Source: Tilletiaria anomala UBC 951 (taxonomy: Eukaryota; Basidiomycota; Exobasidiomycetes; Georgefischeriales; Tilletiariaceae). From it: 64,000 nt of DNA. The position numbers were made by a program, and so were the translations under genes. Every line of letters starts with the position of its first letter. Positions within the stretch are counted from its first letter, which is position 1. The stretch is from NCBI RefSeq assembly GCF_000711695.1, contig NW_013547018.1, positions 186,001 through 250,000 of the forward strand, read 5' to 3'. This document shows, piece after piece, positions 1 to 11,025 of the stretch. Under the pieces are notes generated by a model. It was not told the DNA's origin. It did not search any database and saw nothing but the letters and a program-made list of their open reading frames with translations.

Positions 1-30
1 AATTGGCTGAGCTAGCGTAAAGACACTCAC

Positions 31-1001
31 TGTAGACAAGTTGCCCGTGGTGGTGGATGATCCTCTTGATCTGGCCCTCCTTCTCGAGGTGGCGGATCGC
101 CCGGCGAGCGAGAGAACCGTTGACTTTGAGACGGTCGATCAGAGTCGACTGCGAGATCATCTTGAACGTTGGCACCTCCTTGAGGATCTTGTCGTATGTG
201 GGCTTGTCGAGGACGACAGAGTTTTGGGCCTGCGATCAGTGGGTCAATAGTACTGTCAGCAGCCCACTCGTGTGCGCTAGGCAAGCAATACGCACCTTGT
301 CCTTGACCTTGCCCTTGCTCCACTTCTTCTTCTTGGAAGTCTTTGTCGCCGAAGCGAGAATGGCGGCCTTCTTGGGTGGCACTGTTGGTGAACGAGAGAG
401 AAGGTATTCAATAATCTGAAACAGGCTCTGTGGGATTGGCATGCTCGCAGCATGCATGCAGCGTGCGATCTGAACAAGCGAGGCAGCGCAGCAACCAACC
501 CAGAGCCCAGGATAAGCTAGTTGTTCAGATCTAGCGCCGCCACAATGCGTGACATGGTGCCCCACAACCACTGTTGGCTTCCTTGCCTTTGTATCGAAAG
601 TGCACAGAGTTTCCCAGGCTGATTTCCGTGCTCAGCAATGGCAAGGAGGGCGCAGCTGAAGAGAGCATGGAGGAAGAAGGCCGGATGTGCAGGCTTGAAG
701 GTGGCACTGATTCCACCTTGAAGAACGCCCTGCTCGGCAGCCCCAGCCATGCTCGCCTTTAAGCTCATTCTCGATTAGCTCCTCAATCTGAGCTTCCCAA
801 GACGGCTTCAGGCATCGCACTTCAAATCCAGCCTTGCAATTTCGCTTAGGACATCCTATCCCCAGCCCAGCAAGTGATGCCGCTTCTATCCACAAGCTCT
901 TGCCCCTCCTTGCTTCCGCTAATGGCTCTGCTGGTGCGCTTTCCTGCCAGGAGCAGCTGCCGCAGTGCATGCTGCGATTCAAGCATGTTGCTAGACTCAC
1001 T
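31..1001 (-). CDS. RPS25: 40S ribosomal protein eS25, 5' part (3' end beyond left edge)
   Basis: Structural protein of the small ribosomal subunit, acting in the cytosol. Coding exons read on the minus strand: 1001 (one base), 381..296 and 229..31, continuing past the window after a GTGAGT donor at 30. The product starts with a Lys-rich tail (PPKKAA, KKKKWSKGKVKDK) and goes on with the conserved eS25 winged-helix segment (VVLDKPTYDKILKEVPTFK, then LIDRLKVNGSLARRAIRHLE). The sequence upstream of PPKK is ...CAG|TGCCACCC, so the start codon appears split, A at 1001 and TG at 381-380, by a 619-nt intron (donor GTGAGT at 1000). The putative leader at about 1002-1065 is pyrimidine-rich (CTTTCATCTCTCTTTC), which suits a ribosomal protein mRNA. 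The family assignment is certain. The first exon is an inference. The last codons lie outside the window. Confidence 0.9.
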
Positions 1002-1708
1002 TTTGACAAATTGCTGTGCGAAAGACCGAAGCAAAGATGGAAGGTAGAAAGAGAGATGAAAGAGAAAAAAAGCGTCGAGCGTGCTCGCTCGTCCAGGTGG
1101 TTGGTTGGGCGGCGGCGCGGCAAGTTCAGGCGAGCGCACAACCGTCTGTGCCTGCCAGGATGGAGTAGGGTTGTTCATCCTTCCAGCCGCAGTTTATTCA
1201 GCCCTCGCGTCCCTCATATCGATGGGGATGGAAAGTGTCGGTGCAACTCAAGTGCAGCACGTGATCAACGCTTCGGCGCCGAGACCGGGTGCACGGACCC
1301 CTCCCGGCGCCACTTGAATTTTCGTTGCCGGCTGTACGGAAGCGGGGCGATGCCATGTGCGTCATCTCTCCCAGATAGGCTGGGTGCTGCGCTAAGTGTA
1401 CCGTGCAGCAAATGGACACATTCCTGGTCAGCACGAGCGGATGAGGCAAGCGCAGCAGGCAGCGTATTGCAATCCCGGATGGGCGGCTAGGGCCAGTCAC
1501 CTTGGACCGTACCCGTTTCATCGGCTCAGCAGAGTTGTCGCTCTACGGGGGTACATCTGGGAGTTGCGTGTGAGATACATATACTCGTAGTATCCATCAT
1601 ACGGCGACATTGCTTTGTCTGCTTTCATCGTCCCCTAGCTCATGTGCGCAGCCCGTTAAGAAAATATGCAGGCACCTTGATAACTGCGAGGAGACACTGT
1701 CGATCAAA
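1002..1708. promoter_or_regulatory. Divergent intergenic region, RPS25 / fasciclin gene
   Basis: Region between the inferred split start codon of RPS25 (minus) and the fasciclin-domain gene (plus). It should hold the RPS25 leader and both promoters. A pyrimidine-rich stretch on the minus strand at about 1005-1065 is the likely RPS25 transcription start area. No convincing TATA box or conserved gene is visible, and the open frames here look like chance. Confidence 0.5.
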
Positions 1709-3817
1709 ATGCAGCTCAAGTTGTCCCACCTGCTGCTCGTCGCAGCAGCGGCCACCAATATCGCAGCCGTCCCAGCTGCACAGTCGCCCCCCCAAATCGA
1801 GTTTCCGGCAGGAGGCTCATCGTCCTTCTCCGCGCCCATTGGCGTCTTCGGACACTTTATCTGGCCTGGTGGAAAGGTCGTGAATGCGATCTCTTCGCTC
1901 CTCTCCTCGGCGCATGCAACAGCAGGAGCAGGTGTCGTGGAAGAGGTCAAGCAGGCGGCTGCCACCTCAGCCACATCGTCGTGCCACGTCCACTTTACTC
2001 AGGACCAGGGTGCCCTGCTGTTCGAACAAGATGACACTGGCGATAAGACCCTTTGGGACATCATCAATGATCGCAAAGACCTCAGTATGCTTGCCCATGT
2101 CCTCAATTACTCGAGCGACAGCACGAAGGATCTCCTTGCCAATGGTTCCAGTCTAACACTCTTTGCACCTGTCAATCGCCCACACCGTGATCATGATCAC
2201 GATCACCATGACCACCATCATCACCCCCATCATGGGCACCACGGTCGTTTCAGCTCTATGGAAACACTCATGCCCGAACAGGACGTTTGGTCTATGTTGC
2301 AAACTCACATTGCGTCCTACGAAGCAGTCACGACCGCCAGGGAGGGTAACAGTGTTAGCAAGGAGGATGACAATGACAAGGAGCGTCGTCGCAAGATCCT
2401 TGCCAAGATTATCGATGCCGTCATATCGTACCACCTCGTTGACTCAGAGACCACTCTAACTGGCAAGCAGCTCGCTGACAACTCGTCCGTTGCAACGCAA
2501 CTCAGCACAGAGTGGCGCAACCTCAACGACGGTCAACCGTGGCGCGTCAAGATCAGCCAGCATCTACTACCGTTCCCGTCGATTCGGGTTAACCACTACA
2601 GCACTATCATTCGCCCAGATGTTAAAGCAAAGAACGGCTTGCTGCACGCCATCACGCTCCCACTGTTCCCTCCACCATCCATTTTGCAGCTGCTCTACTT
2701 TTCCACGCCCGACCTGAGCGCTTCAACCTTGGGCCTGGTCAAAGCGGGCGGCGACGGCTACCTGGCGCTGCCGAAGCCGAAGCCGGATGAGAACACGCCC
2801 GATGAGCTCGACGGTGCGTACGAGGATGCCTTTTTGAGCTTTTTGCGCAATGCCCACAGCGAGCGCGAGCACCCACACTCGTACCCGGGCCCAGGCACCG
2901 CCGCTGCGACGTTTATTGCCCCGTCCAATTTGGCCTGGCGCCGGCTTCCACCGACACTGCGCCTCTTCCTACTCTCGCCGTGGGGCGAGCGCTGGCTGGC
3001 CAAAATCTTCATGCTTCACGCTTTGCCGCACGACATCGTCTTTGCTGATAGTATCCATCATGTGAAGGCGTCCGGCGATTCGGACGGTAAGGATGGCTCT
3101 GTCAAGGTGTGGGAGGAGGTGAACGTCGAGCTGCCACACTGCCTGCAAAGACGGCCCCACCGTGTCGCGCACCACTTCATCTCTGGCAGTTCAGCCGTTC
3201 CCAACGATCTAGCAAATAAACTCGGTTTCCCTGGGATGCCGAGGATCCCCAACATTCCCAAGATTCCCGCCCCACGCTTCCCGGGACGACACGACGAGCA
3301 CAAGCACGACCCGCATGACGGCCAGCCAGAACCCGAGCCGGAGCACCATGGCCGCGCGAACGTGACGCACTACACCTTCCTGTCCGCCTTGCCGAAGATC
3401 CACTGGCATAACCACACTTGCCATGGCCCGCACAGCGAGCAACAGGTCGTGTTTGCACCGCCGCACGACGATGATTCGCAAGAGGGCGCAAAGAAGTTCG
3501 AGACCGTCGATGTCGATGTGTACAGGTACCACATGCTTCCGGGCAACTTTGATCCCGTGCAGACGCGCGTCGTAGTGCAAGGCGAGCCGGTTTGGTTCCA
3601 GGACGTGCCAGCTTCGAACGGAGTCGTCCACGTAACGCACAGATTCATCATGCCCAAGCACATCAAGAAGCACAAGGGCGCACATAGGCACGAGCACGAG
3701 GAGCAGCGCCCCGCGCCGACGGGCAGCATCGATGCTTTCTGGGAAAGCATCGTTTCCGAGGCGCAAGAGGCGGGGTTTGCGCTTGACGATACGGATATCG
3801 AGTCGCTAGGTCTCTGA
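1709..3817 (+). CDS. Secreted fasciclin (FAS1) domain protein with His-rich insert
   Basis: Predicted secreted or cell-surface adhesion-type protein of 702 aa in one exon. I start it at the ATG at 1709 (context ATCAAAATG). This gives a clean signal peptide (MQLKLSHLLLVAAAATNIAA, likely cut near residue 20-25), whereas the longer frame from 1610 would bury it. The first FAS1-like unit covers about residues 113-290 (TLWDIINDRKDLSMLAHVL, then SLTLFAPVN). It is interrupted by a run of His, Asp and Gly at residues 159-179. A second FAS1-like unit at about 395-500 is marked by TFIAPSNLAWRRLPP. N-x-S/T sites such as NYS, NGS and NVT suit passage through the secretory pathway. The C-terminal third is rich in His, Pro and charged residues, with no GPI or membrane tail. 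Partner and ligand are unknown. The gene is convergent with the synthetase gene; the 293 bases between them hold nothing recognisable. Confidence 0.8.
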   Translation: MQLKLSHLLLVAAAATNIAAVPAAQSPPQIEFPAGGSSSFSAPIGVFGHFIWPGGKVVNAISSLLSSAHATAGAGVVEEVKQAAATSATSSCHVHFTQDQGALLFEQDDTGDKTLWDIINDRKDLSMLAHVLNYSSDSTKDLLANGSSLTLFAPVNRPHRDHDHDHHDHHHHPHHGHHGRFSSMETLMPEQDVWSMLQTHIASYEAVTTAREGNSVSKEDDNDKERRRKILAKIIDAVISYHLVDSETTLTGKQLADNSSVATQLSTEWRNLNDGQPWRVKISQHLLPFPSIRVNHYSTIIRPDVKAKNGLLHAITLPLFPPPSILQLLYFSTPDLSASTLGLVKAGGDGYLALPKPKPDENTPDELDGAYEDAFLSFLRNAHSEREHPHSYPGPGTAAATFIAPSNLAWRRLPPTLRLFLLSPWGERWLAKIFMLHALPHDIVFADSIHHVKASGDSDGKDGSVKVWEEVNVELPHCLQRRPHRVAHHFISGSSAVPNDLANKLGFPGMPRIPNIPKIPAPRFPGRHDEHKHDPHDGQPEPEPEHHGRANVTHYTFLSALPKIHWHNHTCHGPHSEQQVVFAPPHDDDSQEGAKKFETVDVDVYRYHMLPGNFDPVQTRVVVQGEPVWFQDVPASNGVVHVTHRFIMPKHIKKHKGAHRHEHEEQRPAPTGSIDAFWESIVSEAQEAGFALDDTDIESLGL

Positions 3818-4110
3818 AAGTCTCAGCTTTGGCCTTGATTCACAGGCACACCCCGATATCAACCATACTGTACCTGCCCTTCTGAAGGCAGAGCCGATCC
3901 ATTGTCCCGTATATCTTGTTTGTTTTCGATCGCTGCTTCTTCATGAGCTCGTGCTCTAACGAAACTATGGGTCGTCTTCTCAACGCGTCTTTGTGCACAC
4001 GCAAGTATTCCGACATGTGCCATGCAAGCGCTATAGTCGCGGACTTGAACTGATAGAACCCTTGATCATGATCGGTGCGTCCCTTTATCGCAACCGTGCC
4101 GTCTGTATAG

Positions 4111-6889
4111 CTACAAAGGCCTCAGTCCATACTGCTCAAGAACACTGCGACTGCTGGTGGTGCTGTTCTTCTCGTGAGTACCTGAGCCCAAGCCTGTTCC
4201 AGGCGCGGGGGCCGGGCTGCCGAACACCGGATCGGCGCCGGAAGACGTTTTGGGGAAGGCAATGACGTCGCGGATGGATGGGGCTTTGCAGATAATGGCC
4301 ATCAGGCGGTCGAAACCTATCGGATAGAGACGTGGTTTCAGCAGCTGCGTATTTGCGCGGGAAGAGGCATCCGTGGGGGCCCAAGTTTCACTCACCCAGC
4401 GCGATGCCGCCATGCGGCGGTGCGCCGCACTTGAGGGCGTGCAGCAGATGCGCGAACTTGTTTGTCTCCTCTTCCGAAAGGCCCAGGACCTGGCGCATGA
4501 TTAGCTCCTGTATATCCGCTTGGTGAACACGAACACTGCCGCCCCCAATCTCAGTTCCGTTGAGTACAAGGTCGTAATGCTGACCGCGGATGCGCGAGAT
4601 CAGTGCATCGCGCTGTGTGGGTGACGCAGGATGCTTAGAGTTCGATGAAAGGGGCAAAAGCAGCGGCAAGTCCTCCTTCATAGGTGACGTGAACGGATGA
4701 TGCGTGCTGCTCCATCCGAGCATCTCAGCGGTCAGCTCGTCTTGCTCACGCGTGAAGAGCGGGAACTCGGTCACCCAGAACATGTCATCTGCCTCCTCGT
4801 TCCCTCGCGCGCACACACGGATGCCTTGCGACAGGAGACTTTGCGCCAATTGCAGGCGCAGATCACCGAGGGCAGTGCTGCCTCCCACAGGAGGGTCGGT
4901 GCGTGACGAGACAAACACAAAACAAGCGTCGCCGTCGGCGCCTTTCACTTGCTGTGCCCACGGTTCTTCTTTGGCAGCCGCGAGCGCACCTTCGATCTGC
5001 TTGGCGAAATACTCGACGTCAACTTCAGAAGCTGGGAACTCGCTCGAGGTGAGGAAGGTGGCGACGTGTCTGCTCTTCTTGAGCAGCAAAGCTGCGAGCT
5101 CATAAGGTGACGAGAGGCGTGCCTTGAAGCGCTCAATGGGCTGTGTGGAGCGCAGAAGAACATGGGAATGATCAGCTCGTGGTAAAGTGGGCTCTGCAGA
5201 TAGGGCGGTATCGCTCACAGTTCTACCCTTAGCCTGTCCACGTCCACTGAGCTCCTTGAGCAACTGTTCTACTGTCTTGTTTGAAAGCGCCTCGCCGGAA
5301 GCTGGGCAAATGATCATCTCAACTACTGTGTCAGGCGTACTCTCTTCGGCTCCATCATGCTTCTCTTGCTGCAGAACACTCTCTGAGCCCGAGAGGGGAT
5401 GAGCACGCAAGCCAGCGCTCAAACAACGTATTCGCAATCCAAAGCGCCGATCAGGCTTATCGGACCCGTAGACGCTCATCGCGTGGTTGTACGTGATGAC
5501 CGGAAGCAGTGGTCTCAAACTTTGACCATGAGCCGAGCCTTGCTCGCCGGTAGATGGAGCTTGGGCAGGCCGCAGGCCAGATGCAAACAAGTCTTTGCCA
5601 AGCGCTTCACTCCATACGCGCGCCAGCATGCCTTCCACTGCGTCGCGCACTTCACCGCCACCCATACGCCATGCCGAATTCTCTAAAAGCTCGGCAGTTG
5701 TGCTGTTGCTGAGGCCGCCATTACCTCTCGTCGGCGCCTCGCTGACGAAAGCAACCTCCATATCGATCTGCGTGAATTCGACCTGCCGGTCCTTGCGCCC
5801 GTCCTCGTCCCTAAAGCATCGCGCAAACTGATAGTAGCGATCTACGCAGCCAGAAACCACGAGGAGCTGCTTAGGCTGCTGCGGTGATTGCGGGAGGGCA
5901 TAGAACAGCGGTTCACGCAAGGATGAAGGGGTGGAGTAGGGAGATGCGTTGAAGGGCTCTACCGTGCTCGAGCCTGAAAGGCGTGTAGGCACGATAAATT
6001 CGGCTGCACCCTCCGGAGTCGAGCGGAGCAAGATGGGTGTCTCTACCTCGCTGAAGCCTTGTTGATGCAGATAGTTACGTACGACGTGGGCGACTGAGCT
6101 CCGAAGCTGTATGTTTCGCGCCAGGGCCGGCCGTCGCAAGTCTAGATACCTATAGCGGGCGCGCAATTCTTCATTTGCTAGGTTGGCCGTGTCATGTGGC
6201 TGGAATGGTAGCGAAGGAGACGCGAGATTGAGAACCTGGAAGGCGCCTAAAGACAGCTCGATCTCGCCAGTGGGTGTAGCGCTTCCAAGAGCAAGAACGG
6301 CATCGCGTGGTCGCGGTTTCACGGTGCCACGGACGGCGAGTACGCTTTGGAGCGGCAAAGACTCAAGTTCGTCTAGCAGTTGTGCAGCCCCTTTCCCCGC
6401 ATCACCGTCTTCCGAACCGCCACGGACGACAACCTGCGTCACACCGTACGCATCTTGTAGGCAGAAGAAGCCTAAGTTGCGCGACAGACGACGAAGGGGA
6501 AGGAGCCATCCTGCGAGAATGACTTTGGTGTTGAGTTCGGCGTGGGTTAGATTGAGACCACCGCAAGTGTGTGTGCGTGTCCATGACGGGGTCGAAGCTG
6601 AAAGGGAAGAAGGGTGCGGCAGAGGATTGGATGACGCTGGCGCTGAAGTCGAGTACACACGCACAAAAGGGTTGCCTTGCCAAGGCGAGTGGCTGTGCCC
6701 AGTTCGGTCTGACATGTCCTTTAGGCTGTTCCACATTGATCCAGAATGCAAAAGAGTCTGCGTGCAAAATCTGCATGCGCTGAGCACACGTCCCGACCTG
6801 TTCTCACGGGGACTCGGGAACGGAATGATCGATCGCTGCATTCGCAGCCGTGCAGACCGGGCGAACCACGGCGGGCATTTGGACGCCAT
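4111..6889 (-). CDS. Aspartyl-tRNA synthetase, mitochondrial (class II)
   Basis: Charges tRNA-Asp with aspartate for organellar translation. Exons are 6889..4396 and 4316..4111, with a GTGAGT...ATAG intron of 79 nt, giving 899 aa. The N-terminus is basic and Ser-rich ([13 protein letters not shown]), consistent with a mitochondrial presequence. The bacterial-type anticodon-binding domain starts at [11 protein letters not shown]. Class II motif 2 is [20 protein letters not shown], followed by IDMEVAFV. Motif 3 is rebuilt across the intron as GGIALG|FDRLMA, then [11 protein letters not shown]. The Asp-specific [14 protein letters not shown] and [12 protein letters not shown] are present. At 899 aa it is longer than the 600-660 aa usual for the family. 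Insertions include [14 protein letters not shown] near motif 2 and a long linker in the GAD-like region. The exact start is uncertain, because Met codons further in could serve. The identification is firm. Confidence 0.92.
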
Positions 6890-7455
6890 GATCGCCGGGA
6901 AACCGGGGAAAAACGGTAGACTCAGGAAGGATCAAAGTGGCGTTTCCTTGGCCGGCAGTCTGATGGTCGACTACCCGCTCCAGATGAAGTAGAAGAAATG
7001 CATATCGAATGTTGCTTGTCTGCTTTGATCTCTCGCCTGAAGTTGTAGTGTGGAAACCAGAACATTATATCAATACTAAGAGCGGTGCTGAGAGACATGA
7101 GTTGCACCGAATCTCTCGTCTCTTCCGAGTAGTTAACAGTAGACTCTTCCTTCGAGACGACCCATCCGGATTTCGGTCAGGCTCATCAGCAACATACGAA
7201 AGGGTCCCAGTTCCAGAATAGACTTGCGGCTTACCTGGATGCCCCTTCTCAGGCTTTCATCCTCTAAAAGCCTCACGTATCTGTACAGCACCCGAGACAG
7301 ACGCAAGGTTGGGAAAGAGCAAATTCAGGTAGCACGGGCAGACATTTTCCAGCCGGCAGCGAATCCGACCCAGCAGCTGTTCTGAGAAGGCCAAATCTGG
7401 CGCGTGACTTAGCCTCCTCTCTAAACCCACAGGGCCATAGCATTATCCTGTGACG
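6890..7455. promoter_or_regulatory. Divergent promoter region, AspRS / SNU114
   Basis: Region of 566 bases between two divergently transcribed housekeeping genes. It must hold both promoters. No TATA box near either start, no RNA gene and no conserved open frame were recognised. Confidence 0.45.
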
Positions 7456-10400
7456 ATGGATGACTACGATGAATTGTGAGGGTGATGTCCAACGAGTACC
7501 AATGTCTTCTTATTTTCTCACGAGTACTGATTCATTGTCACGCGCAGTGGCAACTACATCGGCGCGCTGTCCGACTCGGACGAGTCCGAAGATGATTTTC
7601 AACAGCCGCAACGCCAGCAGCATGTCTCGCCACGTATCCATGACGAGCTTCCTCCCTTGGAAGGGTATGGCGATGCAGGGGCGGAGGAGGGAGACCACGA
7701 GATGGATACCGCCGGTCCGTCGATGGCACTGATGCAGGTGAATGAAGCAGCATCTAATGCCGTCATTCTGCACGAGGACAAGAAGTACTACCCAGATGCA
7801 TCAGAAGTCTACGGCGAAGGCGTGGAGACGCTCGTACAAGAGGAAGATGCACAGCCCATCACGCAGCCAATCATCGAGCCGATCAAAGTACGCAAGTTCG
7901 CCATCGAGGAGTCCGACCTGCCTCCAACTCGCTTCGAGCGCAGTTTTATGATGAACCTTATGAACTTCCCCGAGATGGTACGCAACGTCGCGGTTGTCGG
8001 TCATCTGCATCATGGGAAGACGAGTTTGATGGATATGCTCGTATACGAGACGCACAAGATGGAGATGGACACAGACAGGCCGATGCGCTATACCGACTCG
8101 CATCTGCTGGAGCGCGACCGCGGGGTGTCAATCAAGTCGGCGCCGCTGAGTTTGGTGCTACAGAGCACAAGAGGGAAAAGCTACCTGTGCAACCTTATCG
8201 ACACACCGGGGCATACAAACTTTGTGGACGAAGTTGCGGCAGGGTGTAGACTTGTTGACGGTGTCGTGCTGGTCGTCGACGTGGTCGAGGGTGTCATGTG
8301 CAACACGGAAGCCATCATCAAGCACTGCATCGTATGTTCCCAAGACGTTCTCAAACTCTTGCATGAGCAGGATTCCAAATATGTACGCACACTGACATAC
8401 CCTAATCCTTTCGCTACTAGCGCGAGGACCTTCCAATGGTCCTGGTCCTCAATAAGCTTGATCGGCTGATTCTGGAACTACGCCTCCCCCCGACCGATGC
8501 GTACTTTAAGATTCGCCACACACTCGAAGAGGTAAACAATGCCATCGCATCCGTCTCTCGCAATCCGGATAGGCGACTATCACCCGAGCGCGGCAACGTC
8601 GTGTTCGCGTGTGCGCAAATGGGCTGGGCTTTTACGCTTGGAAGTTTTGCAAAGATGTACGCAGATACTTCTTCAGCAGCAGCAGCGGCGCGGCGCGACG
8701 CAGAAACAGGAGCGGGAGGAGGTGGACTAAATGTCGATGCCTTCGCAAAGAGACTATGGGGCAATATCTGGTACAATGCTGAGTCGCGCAACTTCACGCG
8801 AAAGCCCGCGGATCCGTCCGCTCCCCGCAGCTTTGTCCACTTCATCCTTGAGCCCTTGTACAAGCTCTACACGCAGGTTCTCTCCTCCGACTCGACTGCT
8901 CTGCAGAAGACACTCGCCAAATTGGACATACACCTCAAGCCAGCGGTATTCAAAGTCGACGTACGGCCGCTCTTGCGCATCGTACTGAACCACTTCCTTG
9001 GGCCCAGCACAGGCCTTGTGGACGCCATAAGTGGGCACCTGCCGGACGCCAAGGAAGGCGCACAGCGGAAGCTCTCCCGGTACTATACTGGTCCGCAAGC
9101 CGGGCCTTTGTTTGACGCGATGAAAGCGGTGGATCCGGATGCGCCGCTTGTCGTGTATGTCAGCAAGCTTTACGCGACTCAGGATGCGAGCGAGTTCCGC
9201 GCTTTCGGGCGCGTCGTGAGTGGGACTGCGCGGTCCGGCGCCCGTGTCAAGGTGTTGGGTGAAGGCTACTCTGTCGACGACGAGGAGGATATGGTCCAAG
9301 CAACCATTGAGGGCGTCAGCGTCAGCGAGACGCGCTATACCGTCCCAGCCGAGGGCATTCCGGCCGGTAACCTAGTACTCCTCGCCGGCGTCGATGCATC
9401 AATCAGCAAGAGCGCCACGATTGTCGATGCCGCACTCGAGGCGGACCAGCTTCACATCTTCCGACCGATCGCGCACATGACGCAGAGTGTGCTCAAGATC
9501 GCTGTCGAGCCGCTGCACCCGTCCGAGCTGCCGAAGATGCTTGACGGCCTGCGTAAGGTGAACAAGAGCTATCCGCTTGCCGTCACCAAGGTCGAGGAGA
9601 GCGGCGAGCATATCATTTTGGGTACTGGAGAGCTATACTTGGATTGCATCATGCATGATCTCCGAAAGCTGTTCAGTGAGGTGGAGATCAAAGTCAGCGA
9701 CCCAACTGTTAAGTTTAGTGAGACGGTCGTTGAGACGAGCGCGGTCAAATGCTATGCGCAAACGCCCAACAAAAGGTAAATTCTTCAGCTAACCCACTTT
9801 TTCTCCTCCATTGGCTTCCACTGGTCCAGTCATACTAAATTCCGCTCTTGCTTTTTGCGTCCTCCAGGAACAAGCTCACGATTATCGCCGAACCGCTTGA
9901 AAAGGGTATTGCAGAGGACATCGAGTCTGGTAAAGTGAGCATCCGGCTTCCACCTAAGGAGCTCGGGCGGTACTTTGTCGAGAACCACGACTGGGACATT
10001 CTCGCATCGCGATCGATCTGGGCCTTTGGGCCGGAAGACAACGGCCCAAATATTCTTTTGGACGACACGCTTCCTTCCGAGGTGGACAAGACCCTGCTGT
10101 ACAGCGTCAAAGAGAGCATCAAGCAGGGCTTCCAGTGGGGAGCGCGCGAAGGCCCACTGTGCGATGAGCCGATCCGCAACGTTAAGTTTCGCATCCTCGA
10201 TTCGGAAATCGCGCAGGAACCCATCTATCGGGGCGCGGGCCAGGTCATCCCGACGTCTCGACGCGTCTGCTATTCGAGCTTCCTGCTCGCCACGCCCAGG
10301 CTGATGGAGCCGATGTACGCTGTCGAAGTGCAGGCGCCGCAGGAGTGCGTCGCGGCGGTGTACACGACGCTCGCGCGGCGCCGTGGCCACGTCGTGCGCG

Positions 10401-10810
10401 ATATCCCAAAGGCAGGCTCGCCATTGTACACCGTTAAGGCGTACGTGCCGGTCATGGATGCGAACGGGTTCGAGACGGACTTGAGGACCGTGACTCAAGG
10501 GCAGGCGTTCTGCCTGCAGACGTTCGATCACTGGTCCGTCGTACCCGGCGATCCGCTCGATGCTTCCATTAAGCTCCGGCCGCTGGAGCCTGCACCACCG
10601 CTGGGACTCGCGAGGGACTTTGTGCTCAAGACGAGACGACGAAAGGTACGTGTAGAGCGTGGCTAGCAGTGCTTGCGATCAGGCTAGCAATATGCTGACT
10701 CAATGCACGACTTATATCGCAAACAGGGCCTCAGCGATCAGATTGCCGTCGCGTCGTACCTCGACCCGGAGATGGTGGTTGCGCTGGCTGCAAGCGGGTA
10801 CGAACTCTGA
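7456..10810 (+). CDS. SNU114: U5 snRNP GTPase Snu114 (EFTUD2)
   Basis: EF-2-like GTPase of the U5 snRNP that controls unwinding steps during spliceosome activation and disassembly, in the nucleus. Five exons: 7456..7475, 7548..8331, 8421..9775, 9868..10645 and 10727..10810, 1006 aa. The first coding exon is only 20 nt (MDDYDE plus two bases). The protein begins MDDYDEFGNYIGAL like other Snu114 proteins and has an acidic N-terminal domain. The G domain carries GHLHHGKT (about residues 158-165), a P-loop form characteristic of Snu114 rather than EF-2. DTPGHTNF (G3) and NKLD (G4) follow, then [20 protein letters not shown], a strongly conserved Snu114 stretch. EF-2-like domains II-V continue to [21 protein letters not shown] at the end. 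Length and ends match the family. Convergent with COQ1. Confidence 0.96.
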
Positions 10811-11025
10811 TTGTGATATTTGTAGTTAGAAGAGCAGGAGAAAAAGCAAAGCAGAGATACCTTTGTTGTGCTTGCATGAGTCCATGCGTTGCTGCAGATA
10901 TGTCACCGTGGTTCTATACATACATGCGTCTTTCCATTTTAGTGACCGCCATGTTACTGGCTGTGTAGGGTTCGATGTAGCAGTGTAGATAAGTGAGTAG
11001 AGTGGTACAATGCGTCGACGCTCGG

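Noticed and set aside
382-1000. snoRNA inside the long RPS25 intron
   Set aside because: Ribosomal protein introns often host snoRNAs, so I looked for C (RTGATGA) and D (CTGA) boxes on the minus strand. No paired boxes with a terminal stem were seen.
632-1141. 169-codon minus-strand frame overlapping the RPS25 first intron and leader
   Set aside because: Cys/Ser/Leu/Arg-rich composition, no family motif, and it overlaps the splice signals needed for eS25.
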